Shown piece by piece: positions 31,717 through 42,777 of a stretch of 64,000 nt of DNA. The stretch is from assembly GCA_963281255.1 (NCBI GenBank), contig OY725489.1, positions 1-64,000 on the forward strand, written 5' to 3'. The notes below the pieces were generated by a model, which made no database searches, was not told the origin of the DNA, and saw nothing but the letters and a program-made list of their open reading frames with translations. Each line of letters starts with the position of its first letter. Positions within the stretch are counted from its first letter, which is position 1. This DNA comes from Aphrocallistes beatrix. Its lineage: Eukaryota; Porifera; Hexactinellida; Sceptrulophora; Aphrocallistidae. The position numbers were made by a program, and so were the translations under genes.

Positions 31717-34700
31717 ATGACTCTATTCCAGATTAAGAACGACACTTCCACGGAGTACGCACAGATCGTGCTGGGCAGAAAAGGGGCAGAGTTCCAACCG
31801 TCCCGCCTGACGCGGCCCTCCGACACCCCCGCGCTACAGCTGGGGTTCATTCCCGAGCATCTGACCGGGAAGCCCGCCCAGCGAATCACGCGCCACCTCA
31901 ACTACCCGGAGATAGAAATAATAGGCGCCAGACCCGTTCTGAAGACACACCAACCGGAAATAACACCTCCGTCCCCAACCAAACCGGAACCGGCTTCCCC
32001 GCGGGAGGAGTCGGCTGCCGGGGAGCAGGCGTGGCGCCGGAAGTACCGGACCCTGGAGCACCGCAGACTCTCGCAACGGTCCTCCGTCCTGAACATCGCG
32101 CACCAGTTCGAGCGCTCGGAAGAGTCCCCGCTCAGCAAGTCCGTCTCTCTCACGCGCCTAGCGAGCAAGGAGGTCGCTAGAAAGCCCGCCCGACGCACCT
32201 CCGTCAAGGAAATGGCACAGCTTTACGACACAATGGCGCGCGACAACTCGCTGGACCAGCTGACTCAGAGGGACAACTCCCTCTCCCGCAGCACCTCCTA
32301 CATCCGGTGAGCTAGCGCCTGATTGGTGGTTCAATCTCTGCAGGTGTTAATGAATGTTCTAATTTAGGCACAGAGCGTTGCAGCAAATGACGTCTGACCT
32401 GACACCCATCCACTCCACCCCCTCCTCCGCCCGGGCCTCTCCACAGCCGTACATGAATGTGTCCCTCTCCCCACCCGCGCCCCCTGCCACCTCGGCGCTC
32501 TACGAGAACGCAGACCTGCTGAAGAAGCGGGCGGAGCCCTACGGTAAGAACTGTGCTACGGCAGCTGCTTGGATGAGGTAATTACTGATTATTGCGCTGT
32601 TTAGAAGAGGTATTCTTTTCCCGCCCAAACTCTCAGCTGCAGTTCCGGTTCCAGAAGAGACCGGAGACGGGAGAGCTGGTCCCGTCCGACTCCTCCCTCT
32701 CCGCCTCCTCCTCCCACGCCTCCCAGCTGGAGCAGTTCGCCGAGCAGACCAATCCCCGCGCAGAGTTCTCCCAGTCAGCTGATCTCAATTCGGAGCACAC
32801 ATGCCAGAAGCTCCGCGCCACTACCATAGCAACCGTAGAGAGAGAGGAGGAATTCAGCGAGGAGCTGTTAGGACACTTTTTTCTCACCTACCACTGGACT
32901 GAGCCGGCAGAGGGGTACACGGACATCACAACCAAGGTAACCAATCAGCTGTTCGGATTAGCATCAGCTGGTTCAGGTTGTTAATGGGTCTGTTTAGGCT
33001 TCCAGGCGGCTGTCCCGCGGTCAGGTGTCGAGAGGAGAGCGCGTGGAGGCCTCGGTGTATCGGACACATGTGTCGCTGAGTGGCAGCAGCGGGCTCCCTC
33101 CCTCGCTCCTCCTCATGGACCTCATCGCCTTCCAAGCCGACGCAGACCACCCTGACAACCTCGGAATGCTGGTCCGCGCTGGCACTGACTTCCAGGTGCT
33201 CTTCTTCTCGGCGCCGGACAGCCAATCAGCTGATCAGCTGGTCGCCTGCCTCAGAGACGCGGCCAGCGACTGCGATAGGGTGAGTCCATAGCAACCACTG
33301 CTGTATCAGGAATGTCCTGCTATTCTAACCGGGTCTAATACTTAGAGAGCTTCTCTTCTCAGTTCCGGTTCGGACGACCACTTCGCACTTCTGCTGGGGT
33401 GCAGCCCTGTGTCCAGTGGGGCGGGCAAGGTGTCGCTGGGAGTGGAGAAGACCCTCTCTTCCCACCGACTCTCCCAGAGCCTACAAGTGCGCGTAGACCT
33501 GCAGGACGGTGAGTCAGCTGTTCTCTGTCATTGTAGTACCACGACTATACTTCTAGCGTAGTGACGTTAACTGCAATATGGAATGCTCCGTGACTTGTAC
33601 ATGACCTGAGCATTATTATTCGCATTTAGCTGAGACTTTCGATTAATTCCTTTTAAGAAATCGTTGGCCGACACTTTCAGACGAATAACCAATTCCAAGC
33701 AAATGAAATCATCTCCTAGTTACGCTACTAATTCCTTGGAATGCATCACAGTTATTAGGGCTAAGTAGTGAAATATGAACTCATTGTAAGTTGCGCATTC
33801 CAGGGCAGTATCCTGGATACGCGTAGAATTCCTTTCGGAGAGAGAGGTGCCAATCTTCTAATAGCTCGAGAGGAGGCTCGACACTGAATTATCCAATCAA
33901 ATGCAATCCAGATAGAATTACAAAAGTAATGAAGTTTCTAGTTACAGGTCCCACTTACAAATTCTTTCAGCTTGTAGTGACGCAGGATGATTTGAGTGGA
34001 CCTCCTAGTGTGTGAGTGCGAGGTTAATTATAGTTCCGAATTAGTCAGAACCGAACAGAAGGTCACTTTGGGGAGGTATTTGAGTTCATTTTCAGACTTG
34101 TTTATTTGTTGTTACAACACAGAACTACTTCAAAGCTCTGAGTTCGCTGACATTTTGCTTAATCATAATCCGAAAACTGATTGAGTCAGCTTTTCTTGTA
34201 ATCCATTCTGTGAGGGAATTGTTTCCACTGATTTTGTGACTCAGCAGAACTAACACGAACTGACAAATGACCGAACAAAGAAACGGAAAATCCACTCCGC
34301 AATCCTTCTCTTGAATCCGACCAATCACGTTTATTCTTGGAACTTTACAATTCCTCTAGGCTTCCAGATTTTCCCGTTCGGCCGCTCGGACGCGCTGTGC
34401 ACGTACCGCCGCCAGCAGCTGAAGTCGGCGGGGGTGTGGGAGCGGGACGCCCGGGTGCTGGGCGTGGTGCTGCAGCAGAGGGCGGGGCGACACATCTGCT
34501 ACACCCTCCGCTTCAACCGCGTCGATCAGCTGCTGGCCTCCTTCTCTCGCATCCGACACTTGTGTCGCGAGGACGCGGTCGAGGATAGTAGGAAGCAGCG
34601 GGTAAGTGTGCCACTCTGCCACTTTCTAGGACACTTTTACTCCTCTCTCTCTCTCTAGGCGGGGTTCCTGAACCTGAAGGGACTGTTCGGGAAACAGACG

Positions 34701-35153
34701 GTGAAGCCGCGCTGCCACTCGGACACTTCTCGCTCCTCCACGCCCCCGGTGGACCAGATGGACTCCGACGCGTTCACACTTCTATTCTTAGGCGCAACAG
34801 AGCCTGACAACGCACTCCTGACTCCGGAATGCGTCCTACGGGAGTACCAGAACCTGTTGGCGGGCATTAACGTGGCGGAGAATGTGTCCCCAGCCCCCAC
34901 CACCATCCTGACAGTGTCGGAGAGCTGCGTCCGCCTGACGGACAAGGACAAGGCTCTGTTCCGGCGGAGAGTGTACCAGCGGAGGACCGTGGTGGCCTGC
35001 GAGCGCGCGGACGGAGAGAACGTGCTCGCCCTCCTCACGCAGCGGCCCGGGACCGGCGAGAAGAAGTGCTCCCTCTTCAGACCCGTCTCTTCCGAGGCCG
35101 GCCTGGTGTCCAACCACATCTGCCAGAGACTGGAACTCAAGGCTCCTCACTAA
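31717..35153 (+). CDS. Tensin-type PTB-domain adaptor, 759 aa
   Basis: Seven exons: 31717-32306, 32368-32543, 32605-32936, 32998-33279, 33346-33508, 34360-34601, 34659-35153; phases close. The N-terminal third is basic and Ser/Pro/Arg rich, with probable phosphorylation motifs (RRLSQRSS, RRTSVKE). The middle has two globular stretches (FFLTYHWTEPAEGYTDIT to LVACLRDAASDCD; GFQIFPFGRSDALCTYRR) that I cannot name. The last 130 residues resemble the phosphotyrosine-binding domain of tensins: FTLLFLGA at the first strand, then ILTVSESCVRLTDKDKALF followed by RRRVYQ (tensin: GITLTDNQRKLFFRRHYP), and KCSLFRP near the end. Tensins link integrin tails to actin, but the phosphatase, C2 and SH2 parts of a true tensin are absent. 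Intron 5 (33509-34359) is long and empty. Confidence 0.75.
33509..34359 (+). other. Long intron of the PTB-domain gene
   Basis: 851 bp, against 50-60 bp for the gene's other introns. Donor GACG|GTGAGT and acceptor TTCCTCTAG are clear. No gene or tandem repeat was found inside; the sequence is AT-rich and ordinary, with short open frames only. Confidence 0.6.
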
Positions 35154-35438
35154 CCGACGCATTCTGCTCTGTAGCGTAATGTTTGTATTGATTGAGTTTG
35201 CAATGAATAATGAGACAATAGAAAGTGCGGCTTCCAAGCCAGCTGGGGCAAGGGTGCGAAGTGGTGAATGGGAATCCGTGCAAGCGAGGTCGCGGACTAT
35301 TCACGGAACAGCTGGAACGTCTTTGAACATTCCACAAAAGTCCCTTAATGAACAGCAAATTAACAGCTTCCGATCGGTCAATTAATGAGGCATTCATTCT
35401 ATTGATTCCCTGCTGCGGACACATTTGAGCGCGAGGGC

Positions 35439-35446
35439 TATAAAAG
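35439..35446 (+). promoter_or_regulatory. TATA box of the secreted mucin-like gene
   Basis: TATAAAAG in GGGCTATAAAAGCGAG, a canonical box 31 bp upstream of the ATG at 35470. Initiation about 30 bp downstream would fall at or next to the start codon. Confidence 0.65.
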
Positions 35447-35469
35447 CGAGCCACTCGTTTAGTTCCAAA

Positions 35470-36465
35470 ATGAAACTCATTCTGGAACTAAGCATCGCAT
35501 TCTGCCTCCTCGCAGCGTGTCTGGCGGGAGAGCTCCGCTACAACTGCACGGGCGACAAAGTGGAACTGTCCGAAGAGCTGAAAGTGTTCTACGACACGGG
35601 CAGTCCGCTCCGGGACCTGATGCTGCAGGGATCTCTCCGGGGACTCCAAGGAGCTCTGGGAACGAAGGTCCGAGTGTCGCGACTGCCAAATATTGGCACA
35701 CAAGAGGGGGATTTAGAAGTGGGACACATCCATAAGCTGGAGAGCACAGTCAACAGGAAGCAAGTGGACGTTCGCCCAAAACCAAAACCCAATCCCACTT
35801 CGAAACCTCCCCACTACACCACCACCAAGAGTTCTCACGGAACCACTCCCAAACCCCCGCCCAATCCGGACTCAACCACCACAGCCCAACCGAACCCAAA
35901 CCCGAACCCTGCCACTACAGCGACACCAAATCCCCCCAACCCCAATCCAGAAACCACAGCCGCTCCCAACCCAAACCCAGAAACCACAGCCGCTCCCAAC
36001 CCAAACCCAGAAACCACAGCCGCTCCCAACCCAAACCCAGAAACCACAGTCGCTCCTAACCCGCCAAGTCCCGCCACCACGACAGCTCAGGAGGTGACCA
36101 CTCCCAGACCGATCCCAATCGTCACAACTCCGGAAGGACTCAAGACCACCGAACCGGTATCCACCACGCCGGAAGGCCGCAAGACAATAGTGCCGGTCAC
36201 GACGACGCGGGAGCGCCGGAGGACCACCCCGGCCCCCGCGGTGCTGGACCTGGAGCTGCGCGCGGGCGCGGGGCTGGAGCTGACCGTCCGGATCCGGGAG
36301 GAGGAGCGCCGGGAGAACGGATTCCGGCTGAGCATCGGACAGACTCGCATCAGCCTATCAGCTGACAGCCTGGCGGGGGCGCTGAGGGGGCTGGAGGCGC
36401 TGGTGGAACTCAGGGAGAGCGACAGGGCGGGGGGAAATTTCCTGTCCCAGTGTGAAGTATATTGA
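35470..36465 (+). CDS. Secreted mucin-like protein, 331 aa
   Basis: A single exon with a clear signal peptide (MKLILELSIAFCLLAACLAG). An upstream in-frame ATG at 35425 lies before the TATA box and would mask the signal, so 35470 is preferred. Residues about 20-105 form a small globular part (ELRYNCTGDKVELSEELK... with three cysteines overall). About 150 residues rich in Pro, Thr and Asn follow, including four tandem copies of NPNPETTAAP, a likely O-glycosylated stalk. The C-terminal about 75 residues (LDLELRAGAGLELTVRIR to the end) are charged and hydrophobic by turns, with one cysteine near the end. No membrane anchor is seen. Possibly an extracellular-matrix or mucus component; no family is recognised. 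Confidence 0.78.
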   Translation: MKLILELSIAFCLLAACLAGELRYNCTGDKVELSEELKVFYDTGSPLRDLMLQGSLRGLQGALGTKVRVSRLPNIGTQEGDLEVGHIHKLESTVNRKQVDVRPKPKPNPTSKPPHYTTTKSSHGTTPKPPPNPDSTTTAQPNPNPNPATTATPNPPNPNPETTAAPNPNPETTAAPNPNPETTAAPNPNPETTVAPNPPSPATTTAQEVTTPRPIPIVTTPEGLKTTEPVSTTPEGRKTIVPVTTTRERRRTTPAPAVLDLELRAGAGLELTVRIREEERRENGFRLSIGQTRISLSADSLAGALRGLEALVELRESDRAGGNFLSQCEVY

Positions 36466-36562
36466 CCAATCAAAGACAGACTTTAGTGTGTATTGATTCA
36501 GTTTAATATGTTACAGCGTGAGATACATTATAATACAGATAATAGGATTAGCTCACAGCTGC

Positions 36563-38619
36563 CTACTCTATCCGGTTGTAGTCCCGCTCGAACGAGTCCT
36601 GCAGCTGAGTGCGCGCGGCGATCCGGCGAGCCAGCGGCCAGTAGCACAGACTCAGGCTGAAGATCAGTCCGTCCTAGAAACAACCGTGAATAGCGACCAT
36701 TGATATCGAACTGTACTTGCAGTTTAGAAATAAAACATGTATTGATACCATGTAGATACAATGGATGTTGGTTATAAGAACACAGTTGGGAACCTCTAAT
36801 GTTCTTATAACAGCATAAATTGTATGGGATATACGTCAACCGTTTTCTAGTAGAATGTTCTTATAACCGCATCTACTGTGACAGGAAACTTAGTTCATTG
36901 ATAGCACACGTTACTGGTCCACTGTAATGTCCTCCTGAGCTCTCGAACCTACCAAGATATTCCTGGTAGGTTCTGAGCTGTAGTAGAACCTCGTTAATAC
37001 GAACAAAGTTCCGACTGATCCCTGGTGTTCGTATGAACGAGGTTTTACTTTCAAATGACCCGAGTAACCATGGATGATGACGTAGCTGTGGTGCTGGCTT
37101 ACCCTGATGAGTGAGGGCACTTCTATCCAGAATCTGTAGTTGGGAATTATTTCCAATCCTCTCTTCTTCAGCCAGCAAGCGTTCACTCCGGAACCCACGA
37201 CCAGGTACACCCCCGCGTAGAAGATGAGCCTAGCAACCAACACGAGACATAGTTATTCTAGTGCTCTAAGATTATTTCTACTTTATCCATGTCCTTAACG
37301 AGATGATAAATTATAGAATTGTAGGTTCATATCCATGGTCCAATCTCACTCTAGTCAATAACAACTCACACGAGTATGACCATGAGGCCGATAGGGAACT
37401 GTGCCGCTAATTCTTGCCTTGGACACGCGTATCTGGAACTAATCTTGAAGTTCTAAAAATAGATATGTAGCTATAATAGGATCCTCCCAATCAGCTGATT
37501 GATGGGACAGAACTAACGTAGGTGAGGGTGGGGTACTCTCCGAGAGCGGAGAAGATGGCCTCTTCGCTGCTGTTGCATTCCAATTCCATCTTAGCAGATC
37601 TAGGCACATACTGCAGATATAAATAGGATGCTAACTCTTCTAGAAGTGAGGAGCTAGAACAGCGGTTTTCAACCTTTTTGGCTGTGGATCCCTTATAAAA
37701 ATTTTCCTATATTCTGTGGACCCCCTCCTATTAACCTAACACAAAATTTCGAATCCTGTGGACCCCCTGATATCTTCTGTGGACCACTAAGGGGTCCACG
37801 GATCCCAGGTTGGGAACCACTGAGCTAGACTTTATCCGACAAAAACAATGGACTGCATTCGTATCCACGTCCACCTAAGTCGATTAAATGGATGGATCTG
37901 GATTTGAACGTAGTCCATAGCAGACACGCGATGAAATATAGCACCAGTGGATTAGGTGAATCAGTTAACCACCCCGTCTCTCTCATCCCGAATCATGGGT
38001 GAGAGAGACTAATTATCCTACATATCATGTGTACATATCGGTATCCATGCAGACCTGAACTCCTCTCGGCCGGAGTCGAACTCTCCGAGAGAGAAAGACA
38101 GCTGTAGGGAGAGGGGACTAATGGAGTGGACGCTAAACTCGGCCGTTGATTGGTTCCCGCAGCTCGTGAAGATGGGCTCCTCCGTGTCCGTCTTGTTCAG
38201 CTGGATTTGGCAGAACTAAACGGGTCAGTGATTAGACTTTCTTGAGTTTCGCCTCAGACCGGGGCCAACTCACCGCCACGTGGTTCTCTATGTCGCAGGT
38301 GCCACTGTCCGCGCCCAGATTCCTCGGCTCGCAAGGGAAGTACTTGTACAGATACCCGTCGGAGTCCACGGCCACCAGCGATCTAAACATAGAACAGGTG
38401 ACAAGTGGCTGCGGAACTGAAGTGTGGCACTTACTCGTCCTTGAGAGGAGACAGGTCGATGAATCCCAGCGCACCCTCCAGCCCCACCAGCTGGCAGCCG
38501 CACGCGCTCACCTTCAGACAGCTGTAGGTCGCCAGCTGTTCCCCCGCGCACTGACCAATGAGAACGCAGAGCAGGCACAGGGCCGATAGGGTGTTATATT
38601 CCGCGAGCATTACTTGCAT
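36563..38619 (-). CDS. MRH-domain type I membrane protein (CD-M6PR/Atg27-like), 285 aa
   Basis: Seven exons: 38619-38435, 38382-38274, 38215-38055, 37599-37518, 37452-37370, 37229-37103, 36673-36563; phases close. Signal peptide around ALCLLCVLIGQCAGEQ. The luminal part carries regularly spaced cysteines (SCLKVSACGC, YFPCEPR, GTCDIENHVA, IFTSCGN, LECNSSEE, YACPRQE). This is the style of mannose-6-phosphate-receptor homology domains found in lectin-like cargo receptors. A transmembrane segment follows (FPIGLMVIL joined to RLIFYAGVYLVVGSGVNACW). The juxtamembrane/cytosolic tail KRGLEIIPNYRFWIEVPSLI resembles the GxEMVPHxxFWxxLPxLIKDG motif of the cation-dependent M6P receptor and Atg27. Probably cycles between Golgi and endosomes. 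The start could also be 38610. Confidence 0.75.
36983..37048. mobile_element. Very short pogo-like inverted-repeat element
   Basis: GTAGAACCTCGTTAATACGA at the left end is mirrored by GTTCGTATGAACGAGGTTTT at the right end, with roughly 20 bp between. The arms match at about 19 of 22 positions. TA dinucleotides flank or overlap the ends. It lies in the sixth intron of the MRH-protein gene. The termini resemble pogo-family ends, but the element is too short to assign firmly. Confidence 0.5.
37660..37822. mobile_element. Non-autonomous hAT element (163 bp), family 1
   Basis: It begins CAGCGGTTTTCAACCTTTTT and ends GGTTGGGAACCACTG, the classic hAT/Charlie-type termini. It is flanked by 8-bp target duplications AGCTAGAA and AGCTAGAC (7 of 8 match). 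The interior repeats GTGGACCCC-like phrases. Located in an intron of the MRH-protein gene. Same family as the copy at 50118. Confidence 0.88.
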
Positions 38620-39245
38620 ATTTTGTTCCTGACCAATCACCTGCTGCTCTTATCCCATTAGCCTCTGCACATAATGAGCGAGGAAGAAGGACAAATTCCC
38701 GAACAAAGCGCAGCCAGCCCGCGCAAACTCTAAGTGTTCCCTGCGCGCCATAACTGCCATTAATCCCGCGCGCCACCCACGAAGCGCTAGTAACGCGGAA
38801 ATGAGCGCTGATCGCTGATGATGCGGGAATTCGCAGAAACCCGAGCATCAAGGATGAGTTAGGTGTCATTGCTGCAAGCTGTTCACAGCAAATCAGCTGA
38901 TCGACTTCTGATTGAGAAGCCAGTCAGCTGATTCTGAGCACAAAAGAGTCTCCACAAGTGGAAGCTAGCTGCGATATCCTCGCGAGATAATTCCAGGAAT
39001 CTTTCTTCTGCGATTCTGCCACAAGCTAGAGCACCAACAGAGATGGATTGGTTATAGCGAGCGTTGAGAATTGTTGCAACCTATTGCGATATCATAGTCT
39101 GGCGGCTAAATTAGGAACTCTAATGGATGTAGCCTCGCTCTATCTCAGCAGAGATACCCGAGAATTGCATCCATAATTAAGGAGCTAATCTTTGGAATAT
39201 TCTCCTACTAGTATGCTAAATTAATGACTGCAGCTGTATACTGCC
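38620..39245. other. Spacer upstream of the MRH gene
   Basis: No gene supported. It includes two CAGCTGA-type words at about 38892 and 38928 and ordinary AT-rich DNA; the promoter of the minus-strand MRH gene should lie in the first 150 bp. Confidence 0.5.
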
Positions 39246-39643
39246 TGGATGGATGGATGGATGGATGGATGGATGGATGGATGGATGGATGGATGGATGG
39301 ATGGATGGATGGATGGATGGATGGATGGATGGATGGATGGATGGATGGATGGATGGATGGATGAATGGATGGATGGATGAATGGATGGATGGATGGATGA
39401 ATGGATGGATGAATGGATGGATGAATGGATGGATGGATGGATGGATGGATGGATGGATGGATGGATGGATGGATGGATGGATGGATGGATGGATGGATGG
39501 ATGGATGGATGGATGGATGGATGGATGGATGGATGGATGGATGGATGGATGGATGGATGGATGGATGGATGGATGGATGGATGGATAGATGGATGGATGG
39601 ATGGATGGATGGATGGATAGATGGATGGATGGATGGATGGATG
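39246..39643. repeat. (GGAT)n microsatellite, about 400 bp
   Basis: Around 98 tetramers of TGGA/GGAT, with GAATGG variants clustered at 39361-39430 and GATAGA variants near 39590-39620. It yields artefactual open frames of repeated WMDG in all three plus frames. Confidence 0.98.
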
Positions 39644-40547
39644 TGCTAATGAGGAAATTAATTCGGTTACATTCTAGAAGTAAGACGAGATGTTAAGAGT
39701 TCCTAATTACAGCATTGTTGTGTCTATAGACGATTCGCAATATTCGCGTAGTCGTATAGAAATGCTCAATTAGGAGGTGACAACACAAGAATAGCAAATC
39801 AGCTGATTCGAGGTAAGAAGACAAATTGGATACATTTTACAAGTCCAACGAATCAGCGGTCTCCACACATAGCAACACAAGCAACGGCAAATATGCAATT
39901 CCATCAATATATTAAACAGATTCGTTTGTGAATAGAAATAATGGCTAGCACTTTCTATTCAACAAAAAGGAAAGTACGCAGCATTGGTTTCCGCGTAGAC
40001 TGAATTGTTTGCGGTCAGGAATATACCAGTGGCGCTAATCTCAGAAATAATGAATACGAAATTAATCGATTCGACAGTTCAACTCTGAAAGGAGACACAA
40101 AAGCTTGAAGTGTCTTCCTGCGTGTCAACACACAACAACAAAAGAACAATAGTGTTACGCAATCTGGACATTCTTCCATGAATGCCGAGTTGGGAGTTCA
40201 GGTCAGGATTAGCTGACAGATTGGCTTCGCAGCGATAACAGAGCAGAGGAGCACTCTGCTAATAAGGAAACGTCGCAACATCAAACGAAGCTAAATAAAT
40301 ATTTACTTTGAAACATTATGAGCTAACGCGACCTGCAATTTATGAGATAAGTGCTCCTTTGTGAAACAAAGGAGCCCACAATAATGTCAGAGCAGTGAGC
40401 GCCGCAACGAATGAGAATAGAAAGTGGAGTGCGTCAGTTGAGTGGTAGATCCAGTAGGTAGACCAGATCCACAAACTCAGTTCTAATAATCCTACATCGA
40501 ACTGACATGAAAACAGCAGAACTGTCCGTACGTCGCTGGGTCAGCTG
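39644..40547. other. Intergenic DNA between the microsatellite and RFC5
   Basis: No coding region or repeat was found. AT-rich, with one ATCAGCTGAT at 39798. It presumably holds the RFC5 3' UTR and polyadenylation region at its right end. Confidence 0.5.
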
Positions 40548-41673
40548 CTAAGGGCCCGGGTTGCCCGCTTGTCCCGCCTTGACTGCGCAGTCCCGCGCCT
40601 CCTGGAAGCTCGCCACGAGCGCGGACAGCTGCAGCTTCTCGCTGGCGCCGCCGGCCAGCGCGTGCTCGATGTCGCAGAGCCGGTGCACCAGCGCGGCCTT
40701 GACGCGGTCCGGCAGGTCCAGCCGCATGACCAGCAGGTGCGTCTCCGCGATGACGTCAGAGAGCGCCACGCCGCGCTCTGTCTGCAGCTGCGTGAGTCCG
40801 AGCAGCGCGCGCGAGAAGTCGTCGTTGAGGAGCGAGGAGACCGCCTCCGCGATCTCCGCGGGCTCCGGCTGCCCGGTGCACGCGTGGACCGCGGCGCTCG
40901 TGACGGCCTCGTGCGACAGGTGCGCCGCCTGGAGCGTGTTCAGCGCGCGCCGCATGTCTCCGCGCGACAGCCGCAGGATGGCGTCCAGACCTAGAAGGAA
41001 CCAATCAGCCATCGTGCCACTTGACACCTAGGTATAGATCGAGCTCGTGCCACTTGACACCTAGGGTATAGAGCGAGCTCGTGCCACTTGACACCTACGC
41101 ACCTGACTGCGGCATGTCGACGCCCTCGCTGTCCGCTACGCGCCGGACGTAGCTGGCCATGAGCTGAGGGTCCAGCGGTCCGAACCGGAACCTGGTGCAG
41201 CGGGACTGGATGGCCGGCACGAGCCGGTGCAGGCAGTTGCAGATGAGGCAGAAGCGGACGTTCTCGGTGAACTTCTCCATGATGCGCCGCAGCGCGTTCT
41301 GCGCGTCCCGCGTCATCGCGTCGGCCTCGTCCAGCACGACGAGCTTGAAGCCGGAGCTGAAGATGGCGCGCGTGCCGGCGAAGCTCAGCACGGGCCCGCG
41401 CACCGTGCCGATGCCGCGGTCGTCCGACGCGTTCAGCTCCAGGACCATGGACGCGAACTCGCGCGGCTTGAAGAGCTTGCGCGCGCACGCGAGGATGGTG
41501 GAGGTCTTGCCGGTGCCGGGGGGCCCGTAGAAGAGGAGGTGCGGCAGCCGGCCTTGAGACACGAATGTGTCCAGCGTCCGGACGATTTCCTCGTGCGAGA
41601 CGATCTCCTCCAAGCTGGACGGGCGGTACTTCTCCACCCACGGAGCGTTACGGACAGTCACCTCACTGGACAT
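40548..41673 (-). CDS. RFC5: Replication factor C subunit 5, 337 aa
   Basis: A clamp-loader AAA+ subunit that helps open PCNA and load it on primed DNA. Two exons: 41673-41103 and 40990-40548. The N-terminal PWVEKYRPSSLEEIVSHEEI, Walker A GPPGTGKTS, the LELNASDDRGIGTVRGP block, Walker B LVVLDEADAMT and the Arg-finger SRC region (AIQSRCTRFRFGPL) are all present. The C-terminal collar helices start at GDMRRALNTLQ. The DEADAMTRDAQNALRR and ENVRFCLICN blocks and the length (human RFC5 is 340 aa) favour RFC5 over RFC2 or RFC4. Codon use is very GC-rich compared with the surrounding spacers. Confidence 0.95.
41003..41100. repeat. Tandem 44-bp repeat in the RFC5 intron
   Basis: Three copies of CGTGCCACTTGACACCTAGG followed by GTATAGAGCGAGCT make up most of the 112-bp intron. 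Words of this type (GTGCCACT, GACACCT) recur elsewhere in the window. Confidence 0.85.
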
Positions 41674-42777
41674 GCCACACTTCTATTAATATAACAGAGT
41701 TACTATTAATATAACAGAGTTACTAACACAGTTGTGTAGAAAAAAACTGTCTTCTGACAAATTTAAACAGTAGATTTAAATCTAGAAAATATTACATGTG
41801 TGGTCAGAGTCTATGGCTTTGAAATGTATGTAATTCACCAGCAAAGGTTAAGTCTAAAATGATACATTGCATTACAGGATTACTCTGCAGTTGCATGACA
41901 GCATTGCGTCACTTGTAACAGCATTTCTCTGTGGAAAACGATTATACGTTTCCCGAGTAAGAATCACCGCAGTGAAAGCAGAGAGATGTTACACTCAGCA
42001 GTCAGATGCGTCGAGATATCCAAACCAATCAGCGCTCAGCTTAGGACGAAAGCTAACTGCATTTCAATGGGAAACCTGAGATTTCGGGGATATCATTTTG
42101 ATAAGTCAGGTAATGGGAATAATTAGCCTTGCAAAGTAAACAAAAACTGTAAACAACAGGACTCATGACGTCATCAGGAATTCATCTGCATGAGAATCCT
42201 GAGTCAGCTGATCGGCAGCTGCTCTTCGCTTCCAGAACTTCTCCTCGGAAGTGAAGGCGGCTTCTCAGCCAATCAACTGCGAGCTCCGCAGCAGGATTCA
42301 GCTCGGAATAACCGTGGAACGCTGAATGAGCATTCACAGAACTGCACAAATCCAGAAAATGGATTCTGGCTTGCGTGGATAACTCTGTAGAATTCCAAGC
42401 AACACAACCGCGGAAAAGGTTAGTAGGAAATTGCATGTTAGAAACCAATGAACGACACAATTGAAGCAGTTCAACTCCATCGCAGTGTTGTGCAATTAGC
42501 TACGCGTGATGTTAGAATTCATTCTAAACTCACGATGGCACAATTCGTTTCAATGGAAGACGATGAAACAACGATGATGGAATGGCCCAGAGGCAAAATT
42601 GAGATGTGCGGAAGTGAACTAACAATTGTTTTTCCCATTTCTTATGAACTGTAAACTCGCCGTCCCCGTAAACAACAAGCAGTTACAATAATCTGTTTAA
42701 TAAGTCAACATCATCGTATGCATACTAGAATATGATCAGTCCGTAAGTGATTTCTTTGGTTTGGCGGCTAATTTAGG
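41674..42777. other. Intergenic DNA between RFC5 and the CDK5 activator
   Basis: No gene supported. Short open frames (for example 68 aa at 42448) have no homology that I recognise. A duplicated phrase TACTATTAATATAACAGAGT occurs twice at 41680-41720. Confidence 0.5.

Noticed and set aside
39253-39649. WMDG-repeat open frames
   Set aside because: Translation of a (GGAT)n microsatellite in all three frames.
42448-42654. 68-aa open frame
   Set aside because: Short, unsupported by homology or promoter, in an AT-rich spacer.
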